DNA of 64,000 nucleotides. It comes from ATZT02 sp046048135. GTDB taxonomy: Bacteria; Actinomycetota; Actinomycetes; S36-B12; UBA5976. The position numbers and the translations under genes are program-made. Shown here piece by piece: positions 60,049-64,000 of this stretch. Below the pieces are notes generated by a model. That model worked only from the letters and a program-made list of their open reading frames with translations. It was not told the origin of the DNA and searched no databases. Location of the stretch: positions 1 through 64,000 of the forward strand of contig JBJOGR010000042.1 in assembly GCA_046048135.1 (NCBI GenBank), given 5' to 3'. How positions within the stretch are numbered: position 1 is the first letter of the stretch; the number at the start of each line of letters is the position of its first letter.

Positions 60049-63000
60049 GTGGCTCAATTTATTAATCAAGGTCTTTATGATCCTTCTTTTGAGCATGATG
60101 CCTGTGGTGTGGCATTAGTTGCAACGTTAAAAAAAATTGCAAACCACGAAATTGTTGAAAAGGGGCTTGAGGCATTAAGAAATCTTGATCATCGCGGAGC
60201 CAGTGGAAGCGAACCTGACTCTGGAGACGGAGCTGGAATTCTAATTCAAATCCCAGATAAGTTTCTTAGATCAGTTGTTGATTTTAATTTGCCTCCAAAT
60301 GGTGAATATGCAGTAGGAATTGCATTCTTACCTCAGGAAAAAGATTTATATATTTCAACCAAAAACAAAATCCAAGAAATTGCCAAATCTGAAAATATAG
60401 AAATTTTAGGTTGGAGAGATGTTCCAACGGATTCTTCAACATTAGGTAAAACTGCTAAAAGTGTAATGCCAATATTTGAGATGATTTTTGTAAAATCAAA
60501 TATTGAGAACAAAGCAAATCTTGAATTAGATCGTTTAATTTATCCATTTAGAAAAATCGCAGAAAAAGAAACAAGTGTCTATTTCTCTTCACTATCTTCA
60601 AGAACTCTTGTTTACAAGGGAATGCTTACCACAGGTCAGCTGCAAACTTTTTATAAAGATTTGTCAAATGAAAAAGTTGAATCAAGAATTGCACTTGTTC
60701 ATTCAAGGTTTAGTACTAATACTTTTCCATCATGGCCATTAGCTCATCCTTATAGATTTATTGCTCACAATGGAGAAATAAACACTGTTAAAGGTAATAG
60801 AAATTGGATGCAAGCTAGAGAAAATTTGTTAGAAACTGATTTAATTCCTGGAGATCTGAGTCGAATTTTTCCAATATGTGCAAATGGAGCAAGTGATTCT
60901 GCATCATTTGATGAAGTTTTAGAACTAATTCATTTAGGTGGAAGATCTTTACCTCATGCAGTCTTAATGATGATTCCTGAAGCTTGGGAAAACAATCCAA
61001 CTATGGATCCAAAGAGAAGAGCGTTTTATGAATTCCATGCTTCATTTATGGAACCTTGGGATGGACCGGCATGTGTGACATTTACAGATGGAACTCTAAT
61101 TGGAGCAGTACTAGACAGAAATGGTTTAAGACCAGGAAGATTCTGGGTTACCGATGATGGTTTAGTTATTTTGGCAAGTGAATCTGGAGTTTTACCAATT
61201 GATTCTTCAAAAGTAATAAGAAAAGGAAGATTGCAACCCGGAAAAATGTTTCTGGTCGACACAGTTGCCGGAAGAATTATCGAAGACGATGAAATTAAGA
61301 ATGAATTATCAAACAAAGAACCATATCAAGATTGGTTACATGCAGGATTAGTTCACTTAGAGGAATTGCCTGATAGAGAACATATTGTTCATACGCATTC
61401 CTCAGTTCTAAGAAGACAGCAAACATTTGGTTACACCGAAGAAGAACTAAAAATCTTATTAACTCCAATGGCAATTTCAGGTATGGAACCAATTGGTTCT
61501 ATGGGCACAGACACTCCAATTGCTGTTTTGAGTAAAAGACCAAGACTTATTTTTGATTACTTCACTCAATTATTTGCCCAAGTTACAAATCCTCCACTTG
61601 ATGCAATTAGAGAAGAAATTGTTACTTCACTATCTTCTTCTATTGGTGAAGAAAGCAATTTACTTTCAGCGACACCATCTCACACACGACAAGTTGTTTT
61701 GCCATTTCCTGTAATTGATAATGATGAGTTAGCAAAATTAATCCATATAAATCGAGATGGAGACAAACCAGGATTTGCAGCACAAAAATTCTCGGGATTA
61801 TTCAAAATTGCTGATGGAGAAAAAGGTTTAGAAAAACGAATACAAGAAATATTCAATGAAGTAGATGAAGCAATAAAGAATGGAATTAGATTACTTGTTT
61901 TAAGTGATAGAGACTCTGATGCTGATGAAGCACCAATTCCTTCGCTTCTGCTTTTATCAGCAGTTCACCATCATTTGGTGCGAACTAAACAAAGAATGCA
62001 AGTTGGATTAATTGTTGAAGCAGGAGATGTTCGCGAAGTTCATCATGTTGCTTTGTTAATTGGTTTTGGTGCAGCTGCAGTAAATCCATATCTTGCTATG
62101 GAAACTGTAGAAGATATGGTTCGACAAAATAAATTAACAGGAATTTCACCTGAAAAAGCTGTGAGAAATCTAGTGAAAGCTTTGGGTAAAGGTGTTTTGA
62201 AAGTAATGAGCAAAATGGGAGTATCGACTGTTGCTTCATACAGAGGTGCCCAAATATTTGAAGCAATTGGTCTTTCTCAAGAATTAGTTGATAAATATTT
62301 CACCGGAACTGTGTCTCGATTAGGAGGGATCGGGTTAGATGTCATAGCTAAAGAAGCTATTAAAAGACATGAAATTGCATATCCACCAACAGGAATTTCT
62401 CCTGCTCATAGACAACTTTCAATCGGTGGGGAATATCAATGGAGACGAGAAGGAGAGCCTCATTTATTTGATCCAGAAACAGTATTTAGGCTTCAGCATT
62501 CTACAAAAACTGGTCAATACGAAATTTTTAAAAACTATACGAATTTAGTCAACGAACAATCCAAGAGATTGATGACTCTAAGAGGTCTGTTTGACATTAA
62601 AAGTTCAAAAAAGCCAATTTCAATTGATGAAGTGGAACCTATCGAAAGTATTTTAAAAAGATTTAGCACAGGCGCTATGTCTTATGGTTCAATTTCGCAA
62701 GAAGCCCATGAAACATTAGCAATCGCAATGAATCGATTAGGAGCTAAATCAAATACAGGTGAAGGTGGAGAAGATCCTGAAAGATTTGTTAAAGAAACAA
62801 ATGGTGATTCAAAAAGATCAGCAATTAAACAAGTAGCTAGTGGAAGATTTGGAGTAACTAGTGAATATTTAGTAAACGCTGATGATATTCAAATCAAAAT
62901 GGCACAAGGTGCAAAACCTGGTGAAGGAGGACAACTGCCAGGTCACAAGGTTTATCCATGGGTTGCAAAAACAAGACACTCCACACCTGGGGTGGGATTA

Positions 63001-64000
63001 ATTTCACCTCCACCACATCACGATATTTATTCAATCGAAGATTTAAAACAATTGATTCATGATTTGAAGAATGTGAATAACAAGGCAAGAATTCACGTTA
63101 AGTTAGTTGCAGAAGTTGGAGTGGGCACAGTCGCAGCAGGAGTTGCTAAAGCACATGCTGATGTAGTTCTAATTTCAGGTCACGACGGGGGAACAGGTGC
63201 AAGTCCTTTAACTTCTTTGAAACATGCAGGTGCACCATGGGAAATTGGTTTAGCAGAGACTCAACAAACTCTTTTAATTAATGGATTAAGGGATCGAATA
63301 GTTGTTCAAACTGATGGTCAATTAAAAACGGGCCGAGATGTTTTAATTGCAGCCTTATTAGGAGCTGAAGAATTTGGTTTTGCCACAGCACCGCTTGTGG
63401 TGATGGGTTGCATAATGATGAGAGTTTGTCATTTAGATACTTGCCCAGTAGGTGTTGCTACACAAAATCCAGTTTTGAGAGAAAAATTTACTGGAAAACC
63501 TGAATTTGTAGAAAATTTCTTTAAATTTATCGCCCAAGAAGTCAGAGAATATCTTGCTGAAATTGGATTCAAGACTTTAGAAGAAGCTATAGGTCATTCT
63601 GAGTTACTTGATACGAAAAAAGCTATTGATCATTGGAAAGCTTCGGGATTAAATCTTGAACCGATACTGCACCAAGTACAAGCAAATAACACAGAACTTC
63701 ATCACGTTAAAAATCAAGAACATGGACTAGAAAAAGCATTGGATCAAGAATTAATAAAAATCTGTGCACCATCGTTAAATAATCAGGAATTAGTAAGGGC
63801 GCAATTTGAAATTAGAAATGTTAATCGAACAGTTGGCACAATGCTTGGTAGTGAAGTAACTAGAAGATTTGGTGGCAAAGGTTTACCTGATGAGACTATT
63901 GATCTTACTTTTGTAGGTTCTGCTGGACAATCATTTGGAGCATTTGTTCCAAAAGGAATTACTCTTCGCCTTGAGGGTGATTCCAACGATTATTTAGCTA
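60049..64000 (+). CDS. gltB: Glutamate synthase large subunit (3' truncated by window edge)
   Basis: GTG start at 60049 after AAAGGA; 1317 codons are open to the window end and the remainder lies outside. The glutaminase nucleophile is Cys19 in FEHDACGVALVA, exposed by processing of a short propeptide. NLDHRGASGSEPDSGDGAG, the central FMN domain (GEGGEDPERF, VSGHDGGTGASPLTSLKHAG) and the 3Fe-4S cysteines in CIMMRVCHLDTCPVG are present; the C-terminal GXGXG-type domain is being read at the edge. It makes glutamate from glutamine and 2-oxoglutarate with GltD. Confidence 0.96.
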   Translation, partial: MAQFINQGLYDPSFEHDACGVALVATLKKIANHEIVEKGLEALRNLDHRGASGSEPDSGDGAGILIQIPDKFLRSVVDFNLPPNGEYAVGIAFLPQEKDLYISTKNKIQEIAKSENIEILGWRDVPTDSSTLGKTAKSVMPIFEMIFVKSNIENKANLELDRLIYPFRKIAEKETSVYFSSLSSRTLVYKGMLTTGQLQTFYKDLSNEKVESRIALVHSRFSTNTFPSWPLAHPYRFIAHNGEINTVKGNRNWMQARENLLETDLIPGDLSRIFPICANGASDSASFDEVLELIHLGGRSLPHAVLMMIPEAWENNPTMDPKRRAFYEFHASFMEPWDGPACVTFTDGTLIGAVLDRNGLRPGRFWVTDDGLVILASESGVLPIDSSKVIRKGRLQPGKMFLVDTVAGRIIEDDEIKNELSNKEPYQDWLHAGLVHLEELPDREHIVHTHSSVLRRQQTFGYTEEELKILLTPMAISGMEPIGSMGTDTPIAVLSKRPRLIFDYFTQLFAQVTNPPLDAIREEIVTSLSSSIGEESNLLSATPSHTRQVVLPFPVIDNDELAKLIHINRDGDKPGFAAQKFSGLFKIADGEKGLEKRIQEIFNEVDEAIKNGIRLLVLSDRDSDADEAPIPSLLLLSAVHHHLVRTKQRMQVGLIVEAGDVREVHHVALLIGFGAAAVNPYLAMETVEDMVRQNKLTGISPEKAVRNLVKALGKGVLKVMSKMGVSTVASYRGAQIFEAIGLSQELVDKYFTGTVSRLGGIGLDVIAKEAIKRHEIAYPPTGISPAHRQLSIGGEYQWRREGEPHLFDPETVFRLQHSTKTGQYEIFKNYTNLVNEQSKRLMTLRGLFDIKSSKKPISIDEVEPIESILKRFSTGAMSYGSISQEAHETLAIAMNRLGAKSNTGEGGEDPERFVKETNGDSKRSAIKQVASGRFGVTSEYLVNADDIQIKMAQGAKPGEGGQLPGHKVYPWVAKTRHSTPGVGLISPPPHHDIYSIEDLKQLIHDLKNVNNKARIHVKLVAEVGVGTVAAGVAKAHADVVLISGHDGGTGASPLTSLKHAGAPWEIGLAETQQTLLINGLRDRIVVQTDGQLKTGRDVLIAALLGAEEFGFATAPLVVMGCIMMRVCHLDTCPVGVATQNPVLREKFTGKPEFVENFFKFIAQEVREYLAEIGFKTLEEAIGHSELLDTKKAIDHWKASGLNLEPILHQVQANNTELHHVKNQEHGLEKALDQELIKICAPSLNNQELVRAQFEIRNVNRTVGTMLGSEVTRRFGGKGLPDETIDLTFVGSAGQSFGAFVPKGITLRLEGDSNDYLA

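Overview
The window is an AT-rich, very tightly packed actinobacterial chromosome segment carrying about 60 genes. No rRNA, tRNA, CRISPR array, insertion sequence or prophage was seen. Several markers point to Actinobacteria: DUF3040, Wag31/DivIVA and SepF beside ftsZ, a PriA-type HisA, a TIGR03085-like protein, an HGxxPAAW-type small membrane protein, a mycobacterial-type LexA box and probable leaderless promoters. Low GC, overlapping genes, almost no intergenic DNA and a carotenoid cluster suggest a streamlined planktonic lineage, for example a freshwater Nanopelagicales (acI) relative. That placement is inference.

Layout. 1-1013: the end of an alkyltransferase gene and a secreted Rpf-like lysozyme-fold protein. 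1023-7493: carotenoid genes. A two-subunit lycopene cyclase on + converges on a - strand run ybaK, cruF-like hydratase, family 2 glycosyltransferase, crtE, crtI, crtB. The likely product is a glycosylated, ring-bearing carotenoid. 7494-12366: an SOS locus in which a LexA palindrome and a structured leader precede dnaE2 and dinB. 12475-13819: DUF3040, a small membrane protein and a phosphatidylcholine-synthase-like enzyme.

13850-27488 is the division and cell wall cluster mraZ-rsmH-ftsL-ftsI-murE-murF-mraY-murD-ftsW-murG-murC-ftsQ. It is interrupted at 27485-34663 by an opposite-strand block: transhydrogenase subunits pntAA-pntAB-pntB, two PD-(D/E)XK iron-sulfur-type nucleases, and a succinate-semialdehyde dehydrogenase. 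The division cluster resumes at 34871-38871 with ftsZ-pgeF-yggS-sepF-yggT-divIVA. ileS, lspA, rluD and the replicative dnaE follow, then a Lon-N protein.

47853-57555 holds histidine genes (hisD, B, H, A/priA, F, I; no hisC) running into tryptophan genes (trpE, C, B, A; no trpD or trpF). The missing trpF fits a dual-function PriA. 57617-64000: a DsbA-like thiol protein, lgt, a VIT/CCC1 transporter and a glutamate synthase large subunit cut off by the window edge.

The most unusual item is the 619-residue nuclease at 29039-30898. It appears to hold two nuclease modules, the first catalytically degraded, and it ends in an acidic DDIPF tip like the C-terminus of single-stranded DNA-binding protein. 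Genome-scale patterns also stand out: seven transcription units look leaderless (TANNNT, six bases, ATG), and all six convergent gene pairs abut or overlap at their stop codons.
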